Positions 37,531 to 50,784 of a DNA stretch of 64,000 nucleotides are shown here, in pieces (within the stretch, counting starts at the first letter, position 1; each line of letters begins with the position of its first letter). This DNA is from Epiperipatus broadwayi (lineage: Eukaryota > Onychophora > Udeonychophora > Euonychophora > Peripatidae): contig JAQFVV010006246.1 in assembly GCA_028023455.1 (NCBI GenBank), forward strand, positions 1,663,501 to 1,727,500. The letters are read 5' to 3'. Below the pieces are notes generated by a model. It saw only the letters and a list, made by a program, of their open reading frames with translations. It was not told the origin of the DNA and ran no database searches. The position numbers and the translations under genes are program-made.

Positions 37531-38940
37531 ATATATTTTTTTATAAACTATTAAGTACTGTATTTTCAAATATTTATTTATAAATTTACGTCTTTATTTT
37601 GAAGAAATACAGACATTGATTTGTAATATTATATATATATATATTGTAACGGGATATATATATGCATTACATTTAAATTCTAATATATAATGTTTTGCAA
37701 ATATCTAATACTGAATTAAAAACACAAATGTTCAAAATGCACAAATAACGAATTATTAATTTATTAATATGTTTGATTGATTTAAATATTAAAATAAGCT
37801 TTAAAAAATTATAGAATCGAAACAAAGACTCTAAATCTTTAAATAAAGTATAAAATAAAAACCTTTTTAATAATAGCGAAGATTTTTTTAATTTTCAAAT
37901 ATAAAAATTACAAACAGATCCTTAAGGCAAAACGACAATTAAAAAAAATGATTACGAAATAGATAAGAGTTTCCGCCCAGAGATAGAGACACAGACCTCA
38001 GTGGAACCCAAAATCTTACCTTCGACACAAAGAATAAACCAATAAAATATAGACATGAAGTATGTTTGATGAATCCTGCATTTCAGAGATAAGGTGCCTA
38101 GGGACTATAAAAGGAAAATCCAAAATATAATTAATTAGTGAGAGAGAGAATCAGAAAATTAAAACTTTAAATTCAATTGTCTTTGCTGAAAGCAGAAAAA
38201 ATTTTAAAAAGCTATTGTCACTGTCACTCAGAATGTAATCAGCATCAATGGTCTTCCTTCGGTGTGGCCAGCCGAAGGCAGCTTTTATCTCCACGGATAC
38301 CAGGATCAAACCACTGGTATCATCTTCGGAAAACATCGTAAATGCGTCTTCATAAATTGTCATCACCCACAAGAAATGGATCGTGTATAAATTTGGATCT
38401 TCCTTGCAAAGAAACAAGCACGAACAAAGAAAAGTATAAATTTATAAATGAAACATAAACTCTCTTAAGTTTAAAATCGTCAAACTTTATGTGTTTTTAA
38501 AATGAACTATAGACTTTCTTTCTAAGCAAACCTGAACTTTTATCTTTCTATAAACTTTGTGACTTTAAAGTCTTAGCTAAAGTTTTCAATGTAATCTTTT
38601 AAAAATATATATTGTATTTTATTTTTGTTTATTCATGTTTAATTAATATCTGTTTGTAATAGGGTAGGGGTTTGCGATTGCAAACTTAAATTTAAAAATA
38701 GAAACACATCATTATTTGTGCATTATTAAATTTAAAAAGAAAGTAGGTTATATAAATTTGTAGTAAAAAAAATAAGTTAAAATATAAATGTTATCTTAAA
38801 ATGATTTTAAACCTTAATTAAACTAAATATTTTTTGTTTTGAATTAAATTAATAAAATGATTTAAATGTTAGTTGAGTGTAGATGGCTGCTAGACCAGTT
38901 TAAATATGTTACTTTTAAAGAGGGTTTTGATTTCAGATTA

Positions 38941-39807
38941 CACCTGGGTCTCTTTTTATGCAAACTTATTTAACACGATTTTGAAGTTACGCGATTCGTG
39001 TTTCACCGGAAGTCGATTTCCGATAATGTGCTATTACTTTAAATAATAAATTTCTCGCACTTACGTTATATTGAAAGTAATAGCACATTATTGAAATTCG
39101 ACTTTCATCTTAGTAATTTCAATATTTTCAGTGCTTTATAATAGAAAGATTTTATGCAATAATGAAATTAAAATTATTATTTCCACATTTTATGTATACA
39201 CTCATTAAATTTTACAAGATTATAATGTAAATTTGTTCAAACATTGTGCATGTTAATTTTGCATTTTAAATCACATTCTGTTTTTGCTTTTTAAAAAAGA
39301 ACATAATCAATTATTATTTTTTTATTAATGACACTAATTATTAATGTGCTCTTAAATTGCAACAAGAGCTAAATGGTTGTATGTCTGGATATCGCGAGCT
39401 TCGTAAACAAGAAAATCATCGTCTCAAAGATTAATTACTAATTACGTTGTCACCAGAAAATCATAATAATTAAAACATGTATAAAAAAATGTAAATTACT
39501 GTACTGTAAATTATGCATAAAAATATATTATTTTGAATAAAATTAAATATTATAGTTAAAAAAAGTTTGTCTTGTATCAATTTTTTTCAAATTTAAAATT
39601 TTTTATTAGTCATATTTTATTTCCTTATTTTTTTTTTTGTGCGAATTTTAAAGTAATTTTACATTGGTGCTTTGCTTTTATGCGAATTTTGAAAAATCAC
39701 AGACCGCATCCCCCCTTTTTCAATGTAAGTTACATCTATTTTTGCGTGATTTCATTTGCGTGTGTTTTCTGAGGAACCTATCTATCGCGTAAAACGAGAC
39801 CCAGGTG
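38941..39807. mobile_element. Non-autonomous DNA transposon with CACCTGGGTCTC ends, TA target duplication
   Basis: Left end CACCTGGGTCTCTTTTTATG; right end, reversed, CACCTGGGTCTCGTTTTACG; TA on both sides (38939-38940, 39808-39809). TA duplication and TIRs of about 20 bp suit the Tc1/mariner-pogo group. A second inverted repeat lies inside (39014-39105). No transposase is recognised. The insertion splits the family A solo LTR, so it is younger than that LTR. Confidence 0.8.
39014..39105. repeat. Hairpin with GTGCTATTACTTT arms
   Basis: Arms with CGATTTCCGATAATGTGCTA and the near-complement TAGCACATTATTGAAATTCG, continuing into TTACTTT/AAAGTAA, around a 35-bp loop. Words from this hairpin recur at 32860-32872 and 43041-43056. 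Confidence 0.8.
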
Positions 39808-40684
39808 TATTTGTTTCGTAGTTGTGTCAATGCTGGTGGAGAGATATATGGACGTTTATATCAATGTAATGTGAAGTGTGTTATCACCTAGGGTGATGAG
39901 TTCAACTGAGTGCATGACCCCAAAGAGATAGTTATACTGTTGAAATGGACGCAGACGTATTTCCTGCGCCATTGACCCATTCCAGCTCTATGGATTGAGA
40001 AGATAAGTCGGCAAGATAAGACCCCTCTCCCATCCATACGTAGCATTTATTTTTATTTTTTTTATATGCATGTTTCCTTTGCCTGACAGATGCACCTTCC
40101 TTCAGGACAAAGGTCATGTTTTCTCCAATAATATCATGCTGTTCAGACGCACATTCCTGTCGATGTGATTCTATGCTAACATGTTCACATTGCATTTGTT
40201 GCTGATATATATCTGGAAGCGAGTATTGGTGTGGCTGCGGATTTTTAGTCTGGAGTCAAGTGATTTGAAAATTTATGAGTGTGTCTAGGTAGCTCATTTA
40301 TACTCAACATTTCTAAGATTAAAAATAAAAGTCAAAAACAAATAAAAATAATAGTAAATAATAATGAAACATAAAATATAATTTTTTCTTATATAATAAT
40401 TTTAAAGTTTGTGCGTTATTGATTATATATGTAAATAAAATCTTTTTTGTGTTATTAATACTGATAGTGATTGCTTTTTTTTATTCTTTATTATTAAAAA
40501 TATATTTTAATAAATATATAAGTTTCTGTGTCTACTTGAGGTAGTGACTAGGGCTGGCGGTCGCGGTCTTAACAGCATGTATCTGTCGACTTTATAAATT
40601 TTCTAGTTTCTAAGTAGCCTAGTGGTGCTCTGATTGGCAGATACTATAAGATTGGAAAAATCATCATCATCCCCGACTGTTATA

Positions 40685-43442
40685 ATATATATTTAAATAT
40701 ATATAATGATTATAAAATAGTGACACATTTGTAAAATAAGTTTTAGAATTTTTGTACATATTTTTTCCCACTGGATAATCTAATTCCTTCTTGCACATAT
40801 AATTGTAAGTAGATTTTTGCTTAAGAAATATAGGTATATATATTTGATCTTATACATTTATACAATCATCTTTTATATTGACTTTAGTAATATTATTTTA
40901 TAAAAGGCAGATTTAACACATTAAGGCACCATCAAACTGTAATATAGCCTGAATATAAACTTAATCATGTGTTTAGTCTCAAAGACATACTTCCAATTTA
41001 TTTTATATTTCATATAGTTCTGTATGCAAACCAGCTTATAATAAAATAAGTTTACAGTATCCTTTTTCTTCTATCTAGTACACATTGTCTTCTATTATAT
41101 ATGTCTTGGATCTTAAACCACACATCCATAATACTCTTCCTACTATATTAGATTTTAAATAGTTAAAACTTATCTTGCATGACATGTGAACAAAATATTT
41201 ATTAAGTTCCACTTAATCATAATGTGAAGGATTGTATTGTTCTGCATTGATCTCAATTTATTTTATTACTTAATAGATGCTATCAGAGTTGGTTGATTAT
41301 TTGTGATACTTGTAATATTTTAATTTATATCATATGTTCAATACATTATATGATTCCATGTTAATAACAAGAATCTTATTCTCCTCTATCATAAAGTTAG
41401 CTGTTATGTGCATTATATGACCCGTTGGAAAGTTTTTATATTAAATTAGTTTGAAAATGTTTTTATTGTCATAACAATGTATATTTTTGTCAAAGATCTC
41501 TGTATTCTTTATCTTTTCTGCATCAGATTTCTTTTCTTCTGTGGTTTTATGTTATTTTTATCCATGGTTCCACATTGTTATTATTTACGACTTGGACATT
41601 CAAAATATTTTTGTTGGTTACTTCGACATCTATATTGTACTGATTTTTAACATCAACATATTATTTGTATATTCTGAATGAATTTTAGATTTATTACTAA
41701 CAGATAATATTTTTAAACTCATAGTCATACTTAGGCAATATGTTTTGAATTTGCAATATCATTTGTCTTATCTAAAGTGAATTCACTTTCAACATCTAAT
41801 ATGTGCAATATATCTGCTCATTTATTAAAGACTTCTCCACAATTGCATATGGTTTTATGATTGGAAGAAAGTGGGATTTTTTCACTGTGGTATTATAGAT
41901 TATTGCCTTTTTCAATGCTTATATTTAGGCCATTTAATTAAATTTAAATCCCCATTAGTTTCTTTTATTATAATATTATGATTTAACTGTGACACTACAA
42001 TTGTGTTTGCATTGCTTTCTGGGAAATTTATCTTTATTCCAATATTTTTTGTTTACATTTTTTTTTTTTGCTTGAATATTTCTTTTTCTATTTCTTCTTT
42101 TACCTTTTATTTGTTTTTATTTTTTTTATCAACCAATTTTTCATGATCTATTATGAATTTTTATTTTTATTTTTTTTATCCATTCTTCTCTATTGTTGTA
42201 TCTTCATCTTTTTTTCTCCTCTATTCTTTTAAATAATGTTACTTTTTTTTCTTTTTTTCCATATCTGCTTTCTCTTGATAGTTGAGTGTATGCATTTTCT
42301 TAAAGATCTCATTCTTATTTCTTATCAGTAAAATGAATTGTTGTTTATACTGGGTAATAAATTATTGCTAAGTATAATTAATTTTCTTTTTTAATTACTG
42401 CTAATATTATACGTTATAAATAAAAAAATTAAATATATTATTTTTCAACATTAAATAAAGATTTTAAAACCAACTCTTATGAATCCAATTTGGGAGTTAT
42501 CGAATGTTAGCTTTTTATGATCTTTTTGCCTAATAATATCTTTGCTTTTTAAATTTTTGTACTATACTATCACATTATGATTCTTTTTTTTTTGGATCTC
42601 ATTTTTTTTGTTAACATATTCTTTTGGTTTTTAACTATTGCTCTCCAAGTGTGTGTATGTGTTATACCACTACCCTGTGTGTGAAGTTATTAGAATTTTT
42701 AATTGTATAAACATTTCTTGGTATATTCTCATTTTCATAGCATATGATTGAATTTGAGTTGAATCCCGAATGTAATGGGTAATGAATATTGGAAAAGAAT
42801 TGTTTGTTGCTGATAATTTTGTAATGTTTAAATATAGTTTATTGCACTCTTTTATATGTACCTGAATAAGAGAAAATAATGAAGGTGTGACACTATTTAG
42901 ATAGTAACAGTGCAAAATATGATATTAATAATGAACAAACATTAAAAATACAATTAACAATTAATATTTTAATAATTAGAATGAAAGAAAAAAATATATA
43001 TGTTATTCATCTAGTATTTATTAAGGAGGAATTCAACCCCCAATAATGTGCTATTTTTTGAATATTATAAATTCCTGCACCCTCACTTGCCAGTAAGAGT
43101 TTTAAAAGCTTAAGTGAATCACTTAAATTTAGAACGTATTTGTATATATATCAACTCTCACTGACCATGCTTAAATCAGGGCTTGAGTTTATTATGTGCC
43201 TGATGTTATAATCAAATTGAATTGTACAAATTTAGATTATTTGTTGAAATAATTATGTGATTAATTATTTTATTCTAATAAAACTTTAATTTTTTTTTCA
43301 TAATTACTTCATGTTAAATTTTTTTTCTCAGCCATTTACTAAACTATAAATTGCTTAATATTTCATTTATGTAAATAAATAAATTTTTGTTAAATTTTAA
43401 AAAATTTCACTGTTTGTCATTAATAAATTTATGTACTTGCAG
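40685..43442. other. End of intron 3, no gene recognised
   Basis: AT-rich, with a T/C-rich low-complexity block (about 42040-42300). A short stretch at 43030-43080 matches the hairpin inside the MITE at 38941 (CAATAATGTGCTATT, AAATTCCTGCAC). Nothing else recognised on either strand. Confidence 0.5.
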
Positions 43443-43624
43443 TTTGTGGTGGAAAAATTCATATGAATTTGGGTGTTATTCAAAGTCCCAGATATCCTCA
43501 AAATTATCCAGGATCTATTAATTGTACTTGGGAGATCAGTGTTAGCACAACCCACACTATTGAGTTGAATTTTGAAGCTTTTGATATTCTTTCAAGTTTT
43601 GAGTGTTCATCTGATTTTCTTAAA
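43443..43624 (+). CDS. Cubilin-like gene, internal exon: N-terminal half of the third CUB
   Basis: Acceptor tacttgcag, donor CTTAAA|gtaaga. Enters in phase 1, completing the codon left by 22605, and leaves in phase 0. It reads VCGGKIHMNLGVIQSPRYP, QNYPGSINCTWEI, IELNFEAFDI and FECSSDFLK: CGG start, SP.YP.NYP motif, C.W, and the third cysteine with the conserved Asp (ECSSD). These are the most typical CUB words in the window and are cubilin-like. The phase-0 exit matches the phase-0 entry of both second-half exons at 469 and 57715. The open frame runs on to a stop just past the donor, so the splice is required. Confidence 0.94.
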
Positions 43625-43744
43625 GTAAGAAACAAAACATTTTGCTTTTATTTTTGATTGTTAAAAATTATTTATTTTAACACAAATTTTTTATTTTAAA
43701 AGTAAGATCTATATAATACATCTCCATATTTTATTGAGTATTTT

Positions 43745-46443
43745 GAAGAATTCTAAAGTCTTTGTATTAAGAGTGCAAGTCTCAGATCTAAAAAGTAAAA
43801 GTGGAAAACACATATATTAACAACATTTCTTTTCAAATACATTGGCATATTTCGTTTTAATATTTTTATCAAAAGTAATTCATCCAAGTTCAATTCTGTG
43901 ATTGATTTCATTCATTATGTTTACATCTGTATTAGTAATCTGGCTAAGATATTTATTGTTATTAATTTCTTCAAATCTATCATTATTATTTTTTATTTTT
44001 TATTTTAAGGAAATTCATTAAACATTATTTTAATGTTTTTAACATTTATCTTTAGTCCTATATTATTAATTTTATCTGACAACATTTATTGAGGATCTGA
44101 AGGATTATTTGCAAAAACAATCACATCATTTACAAAGCCTAAATGACATAAATAATATCCATTTACTTTTATACCCTTAGTTTTCCATTTTAATCCACAA
44201 AGTATTTCTTGTAAAATGTTTTGGAGATATGGAATCACCCTATTATACATCCTTCCCCTAACAGCTGTAACATTTTCTGAAGCAGTATTTGAAAAAAATA
44301 ATCATGTTTTATCAAAGTCTGCAAGTCTTAAATATTCCCCTTTTATTTTTACTCCTCATTTTAATCCACAAAATACTTATAAATATGCTGTAAACAGTTT
44401 TAGAGATATGGAATCAGTCTGTTATATATCATTTTCACTATTAATCTTTTTAGTATTATTACTTTTGCAATTTGATTTTCATCACAATATAATAGTATCT
44501 TGGGTTTATATTTTGATAATCTAATGCTTTAATCACAAAAAATATTTACAGAATCAAATATTCAAAGCATAATGGCAACTCATATTCATTAGTCCATTCT
44601 ATAACAACTTCTCTCAACACTTGGATATGATCAATTGTGCTAAAATTATTTTTATATTCAGTTTGTTCTCTTGGTGGTTAAAATAATGAAATTATCTTAA
44701 TAAAAATTGTGCAAAATGTTAATGAAAAACTGATAAATCTGTAATTTCTAAGTTTCATCTATATCAATATTATTACTATATTTTTCCAGTTATGCAGATA
44801 CATCTTTATCATTTGAACATTTGTTATATAACTTTGCCAACAATTTTTCTATTTCTTCATCTGCTTCTTTTAAAATATTGATTATAATTACTCCACTTAC
44901 TGGAGCTTCTTTTTTTCTTTATAAATTTAATTGCATAATCAGTTTTTTATTAAAATGCAGTGCAATCCAAAAGATGTAGTAATTGAAGGAATATTTGGTT
45001 ATCTTGGTTTTTATTATTAAATATTTTTTTAGCAAACTCTTCCACATATTTCATGATGCCATCTCCCTTTTTAATAATAATTTTATATTTTTTTATTGCA
45101 GAAGTTTTTTACCAATACCAATTTCACAATTTTGAGATTTTTTTTCTCTTCTTTAGTTTTCTTTTTAATTCATAATTAAATTATATTTTCTTATATTGTT
45201 ATTAATGCTTTTTCATATCCTTCTGACAAATTCTAGATATTCATTTTTTTAATGGATCATTTTAATATATTTTTATATTTCTTTTCTTCATACATTGTTT
45301 TGCTTCAGTAGAGCATTTACAGATAAATTGCTGCTTTTTTGTTCTTGATATTTTTGTTGTAGTTCGTAATAGTATATCAGTTGTCTTCTTATTGGTTTAA
45401 TTCAGATATGAATCATCTTTAAAGTTTATTAATATTTGTAAGATCTAGTTTAAATTTATTGGAATGTTTCTGAAGATTAATAGTTTTTTATTTTAGTTTT
45501 GCATTAGCACGTATCTTACATCTCACTAATTGATGATCCATTTCCTGTGTTGAATCTATTAAGAATATGACAATCTCAAAATAAATATATTTATTAGTCA
45601 AAATATAATCCAATGCTGCAGTATCTTCATTGGGCTACTTTCATGTCTAATTCTGTTTAATTTTTTTTTCAAAATAAAAATGCATGATATACAGATAATA
45701 TTTTAATTTGTGAAGCACAGATAGTTGAAAATTGAAATAAATTGAGATACTGCCAACTCTCCAGCGCTTGTTACAACACTTAACCAACAGCCAGATAATA
45801 TTTTAATTTGTGAAGTGCAGCCCTTTTTCTCGTAAAATCTTTGTTGTGTGTTTGGAAGTCATTTGAGCAGCTATCCATGACATCTGATTGGCTGTTGATT
45901 AAGTGTTGTAATAAGTGCTGGAGATTTGGCAGTATCTCTATTTATTTCAATAATATACAGTTGTTGTTTTTTCAGTGAAATAATTCTACAAGTTTGCATC
46001 CTCTCTCATTTTTCTCATCATAACCAAATTTACCCACAGAAACATATATTAATTGTTTTTATTTCTAGCTTTAAAGTTTACCGTGAAAAGTTTTAAATGT
46101 TTGGTCTGATCAAAAGCATGTTGTATATCCTTGTAAAAATCCTGCAATTCATCTTATTGATAACTTGCTTCATCAAAAACATAAATAATCTGCATTTAAT
46201 ATATTTCATTAAGATGAATAACTAATCTTGCCACTCTATCATATATACATCAATCTCCACAACATTGGTCTTTCATTTTTTATTTATGCTGAATTCCATT
46301 TCACTTGTACAGCTCATGTTTATGACTTTGTAGTAACGTGCATGTTCACTTTTTGATTCATTTGTCTCTACATTTTTTCTAAATTCACTAAGTACTACAA
46401 TGTCCCAATTAATATTAAATATTTTTTCCCATTCATGCAATCC
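43745..46443 (-). mobile_element. RTE-type LINE, antisense, nearly full length but decayed
   Basis: Reverse-complement homology to the LINE at 1836-4390 through the RT and into the endonuclease. The 5' side (46360-46443) translates on the - strand to FNINWDIVVLSEFRKN, a part of the endonuclease missing from the other copy. The 3' side ends in the segment for TYRSETW. The ORF is full of stops. An LTR element is inserted at 46444-46447; the LINE's 5' start continues at 52938-53060 on the far side. A MITE-like element sits at 45731-45951. Confidence 0.82.
45731..45951. mobile_element. MITE-like element inside the antisense LINE
   Basis: Inverted arms of about 66 bp: ATTGAAATAAAT, GAGATACTGCCAA, TCTCCAGC, CAACACTTAA and CAACAGCCA on the left, their reverse complements on the right. 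About 85 bp lie between, and there is no ORF. A 29-bp stretch (CAGATAATATTTTAATTTGT...) occurs both just before the left arm (about 45695) and just inside it (about 45791). Confidence 0.7.
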
Positions 46444-46447
46444 CTAT

Positions 46448-48495
46448 TATAATGATCCAAAACGAAAGTGAAGATCGAATTTAACCGCAAACTACGATAT
46501 CTGCTCTACAGGGTGCCATCTAGGCATTTAAACCTAGAAAAATTTAAAGAGTAGGCAGATACGCGCTGTTAAGATTCCACTTTATTTAAATATTCAGATC
46601 GTTAGCCCAAGTCACTAGCTCAGTGGAGACGCAGAGATAAAAATCTATATCTTAATTTATATCTTAAATATAAATAAATAAAAGCCACTGCCAGAAATTA
46701 ACACATAAAAATATTTATTTACGCACATATAAAATCATTCTAATTTGAGGAATAAGTTTAACATTTTAGATTTTATATTAACTTTTAATTTTACATTTAA
46801 CTAAGTTTCAATGAGTTTAATATTTTATTTAGATAGTCGAGTATGAATAGACTACATAGACCTGCATTTGAAAAAAAAAAATTCTATCTTTTATTTAACC
46901 TTAGGCCAAAAAATTTGCAATCAAACCGGCGCCAATCCGTCTGATACATTTATGTATTCAATGTAGCATGAAAATACGACAACACAAAATACTATACTGT
47001 CAGGAATGTACATCTGATCAGTAAGTAGAATTAGAGAAGACATTGTCTCTCCACCAACAGGAATGTCACATCTGTTGGCGAGTAGAACAATAAATGTAAA
47101 ACTCCATAGGAATGGATCGCGGTCCTTTGCCATCTTACAAACCCATCCATAGGCAAACAGAAGGTGTCTGGTGTATATACACAATCCTGCACGTAGTGGA
47201 TCTCATACTCCATCTACTAATTACACAAATATATCCAATCCATTGAGCCAATTCAACTATGAAATGAATTACCTAAGATTACCCTCCCTTAATATAACTT
47301 TACAAAACTATATAGCCATTCACGCCCGACTTAAATTTAACATTTAAATACATTCGCACAGATTATTTTTATACAATTTGTTTTATAATGTCGAGTATAG
47401 ATCGGCTGCATAGATTCCATGGTCAAAAACATTCCAAATTAAACAAAACCGATCAAAATACAAAGTCAATCGATAATGTCAATTGCTGAGGGAATACAGG
47501 AAACCCTTTGGTGTTCATCATAAGACATCGCAGTGACATCGTTGACTTATATATTCTAATCGACTGTGAAAACCACAACATAATCAACCACTAACGAATC
47601 TATGCAACGTCTATACCCAACTTAAATGTAATGCATTTAATAATTTCTACAATAAGTATTACTACAAATAAAAATAATAAAATGGAAATGATTTTAGCAA
47701 AACTTAACTATATAAATTTAAACAATCAATTATTAATTTGAAAATCAAATAAGTGTTCATTTTAAAATTTAAATTAGCTGAATCTTTAAAAAAAACAATG
47801 ACGAAAGTTATTAATTACTTTTTTTTGTTGTTGTTAATTTGTAAAGTTCATAGCTCACGGTAGAAGAGTCCAAGTTTCTGCTTTTAATTCTCGCGATGCC
47901 TCTATTGGAAGATAATGTTCTGGAGATGGCAATAGCTGGTTCAAGGTATCACAGTCTTTTCATTTTTTTTTTAAATAGAGAGTGTGGTATGTGCGTCCTA
48001 CCACATCTCTCAAACACAAAACGCTGGAACTGTCAGAAAAAACTGTATTTCCCTTTTTATATTATCCACACGGATTCAATCAACAAAATGTCACTAATCC
48101 ATCACTTTCATTAGGGTCTGAGCCAAGGCTTAGTGCTTCCATTGGTCAAGCTAATTTCTCTTTATTTTCTTATCTATCTTTCTTCAGATCATTTTAATTA
48201 TACGAGAGCCAAGTGCCAGTTTGGTTTTCGATAATTCATAAACAATCATTTCCATTTACAGATTACATTAATTAATACCTGTTTTTATTTTTAAATCTTG
48301 TATGTTTTTATAAAAAAGTATGTTCAAATACTTATTTGTTTTTTTAAAAAAAATATTTTTAAAGTTTGGCCTCTGTGCGAATGTATATACGTTTAACAAA
48401 CATTTTAATTTTAGCATTTAGTTTTTTACTTTTATTTGCGAACTTTTAAGTTTTTATTTTAAATTAATGTAACGACATATTTATATATCGTTACA
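46448..48495 (-). repeat. 3' LTR of the family A element
   Basis: On the - strand: TGTAACGATATATAAA at 48495 down to GGATCATTATA at 46448. A TATA-like box (ATATAAAAAGG) lies about 430 bp in. It carries an 87-codon open frame (46921-47184) shared with the other LTRs. No convincing polypurine tract precedes it; GAGGAAG lies about 15 bp upstream. Confidence 0.85.
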
Positions 48496-49182
48496 TATCA
48501 ATAAACTTCCTCAAAAAACAAAAAACATTTAAAAAAAAAAAAAAAGACTTTACTTAGTGTTAGTAATTTCGTTACACAAATTGATTATATATGAAAATTT
48601 CAAAAGGACAAAACTTTTTTTTTAAAAGACAAAACAGTAATTACACACAAATATAATGATTAAAAAAAATGTTGACTGTTGATTCCTTATTACCAGCTAA
48701 ATTTCTGCCCCCTCCCTTCCAAGTTTCATTTCTCCTACCTTTAACTATTACTTAGGCAAGTTGAACGATTAGATTTTAATTTAACAAGACTTTTTTTAAA
48801 AAAAAAAAAATTTAGATTTATTATTACGTTTTATTTATTAGTTTTTATTCCTCGAATTTATCTCTACATATGCACAATTTTTCTTACTGGCAGCACTTTT
48901 TAAACAAAACTTCAAACTGCAACTCCACATCAATACAACAAATATATTTATACTCATTTCAGAAAAAATATTACGGGCATGATTTATTTTCAAAAGTACT
49001 AGTGGTTTATTAAACATCTGGCTATAACTTTACGTTAGTACAAAAATGTACTTATTTCAGAAAAAACAACAAATGTTATTTGCATGATTCACTTTTAAAA
49101 TTCTCAGGGCACTCATGATTTATTAAAGATAGAAAATTTCATCATCATCAATTCCCCTTCTCAGGGTCAATCTCTGAGATAA
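48496..49182 (-). other. Internal region of the family A element, non-coding
   Basis: About 690 bp between the second primer-binding site and the 3' LTR. Read on both strands, no retroviral-type motif or long frame is visible. Confidence 0.6.
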
Positions 49183-49201
49183 GGCCACACTTGGGATGCC
49201 A
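49183..49201 (-). other. Primer-binding site next to the middle LTR
   Basis: On the - strand TGGCATCCCAAGTGTGGCC directly follows the LTR end plus two bases. It resembles the site at 50877-50895 with several changes. Confidence 0.6.
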
Positions 49202-49203
49202 AT

Positions 49204-50775
49204 TATAATGATCCAAAACAATAGTGGAGACAGCAATCTACGTATCTGCAACTACCAGGGTGCCATCTAGGCATTTGAACCTAGAAAAATTTATACAGTA
49301 GGCAGATACGTGCTGTTAAGATTCCACTTTATTTTATATTTTGGTCATTAGCCCATTGTCACTATCTCAGTGAGTAGCAGAAATAATAAAATATAAATTT
49401 TATATCTTAAATATAAAAGAATAAAAGCCACTGCCAGAAATTAACACATAAAAATATTTATTTACGCACATATAAAATAACATTTAAATTTTGAGGAATA
49501 AATTCAACATTTTAGATTTTTCTATTAATCTTTAGTTTTACATTTAAGTAAATTACAACCATGAGTTTAATATTTATTTAGTGAGTCGAGTATGAATAGA
49601 CTACATAGATCTGCATTTGAAAAGAAAATATTCTTCCCTGATTTAACCTTAGGCAACAAATTTCACAATCAAACTGGCGCCAATCGATCTGATACATTTA
49701 TGTATTCAATGTAGCATGAAAACACGACAACACAAAATACTATACTGTCAGGAATGTACATCTGAACAGCAAGTAGAATTAGAGAAAAAATTGTCTCTCT
49801 ACCAACCAGGAATGCTACATCTGTTGGCGAGTAGAACAATAAACATAAAACTCCATAGGAATGGACTGCGGTCCTTTGACGTCTTACAAACCCATCCGTA
49901 GGCAAACAGAAGGTGTGTGGCGTATATATATAATCCTGCCCATAGTGGATCTCATACTACATCTACAATTACACAAATATATCCAATCCATTGAACCAAT
50001 TCAACTACAAAATGAATAACCTAAGATTACCCTCCCTTAATATAACTTTACAAAACTATATAGCCATTCATGCCCGACTTAAATTTAACATTTAAATATG
50101 TTCGCACAGATTATTTTATACAATTTGTTTTATAATGTCGAGTATAGATCGGCTGCATAGATTCCACGGTCAAAAACATTCCAAATTAAACACAACCAAT
50201 CAAAATACAAAGTTAATCGATAATGTCAATTGCTGAGGAAATACAGGAGACCCTTTGGAGTTCATCATAAGACACTGCAGTGACATCGTTGACTTATATA
50301 TTCTAATCGACTGTGAAAACCACAACATAATCAACCGCTAATGAATCTATGCAACATCTATACCCAACTTAAATGTAATGCATTTAATAATTTCTACAAT
50401 AAATATTACTACAAATAAAATAATAAAATGGAAATGATTTTAGCAAAACTTAACTATATAAATTTAAACAATCAATTATTAATTTGAAAATCAAATAAGA
50501 GTTCATTTTAAAATTTAAATTAGCTGAATCTTTAAAAAAAACAATGACGAAAGTTCTTAATTACTTTTTTTTGTTGTTGTTAATTTGTAAAGTTCATAGC
50601 TCACGATAGAAGAGTCCAGGTTTCTGCTTTTAATTCCCGCGATGCCTCCATTGGAAGATAATGTTCTGGAGATGGCAATAGCTGGTTCAAGGTATCACAG
50701 TCTTTTCATTTTTTTTAAATAGAGAGTGTGGTATGTGCGTCCTACCACATCTCTCAAACACAAAATGCTGGAACT
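49204..50775 (-). repeat. Middle LTR of the family A element, 5' truncated
   Basis: Homologous to the flanking LTRs from its 3' end (49204) up to ...CTGTCAG near 50775, where it breaks off before the TATA region and the TGTAAC start. The equivalent frame (49669-49905) carries a frameshift relative to the others, and this copy is the most diverged of the three. Confidence 0.8.
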
Positions 50776-50784
50776 GTCAGAAAT

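Larger units (their letters stand above)
37645..40684 (+). mobile_element. Solo LTR, family A (diverged copy), split by a DNA-transposon MITE
   Basis: Starts TGTAACGGG after ATAT and ends GACTGTTATA before ATAT. A TATA box (CTATAAAAG) begins at 38105, 460 bp from the start, the same spacing as in the copy at 24343. The 3' part aligns with that copy (GATAAGTCGGCAA, TAGTGACTAGGGCTGGCGGTC, GTATCTG, CGACTTTATAAATTTTCTAG). Removing the 867-bp insertion at 38941-39807 leaves about 2.17 kb, the family's length. No internal region, hence a solo LTR. It is more diverged than the copies at 46-53 kb. Confidence 0.75.

Noticed and set aside
41487-42300. T-rich region with open frames as a decayed gene
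   Set aside because: Low-complexity composition explains the frames; no motif was recognised on either strand.
44216-44524. 102-codon open frame on the + strand
   Set aside because: It is the antisense shadow of the decayed LINE reverse transcriptase that runs on the - strand through this region.
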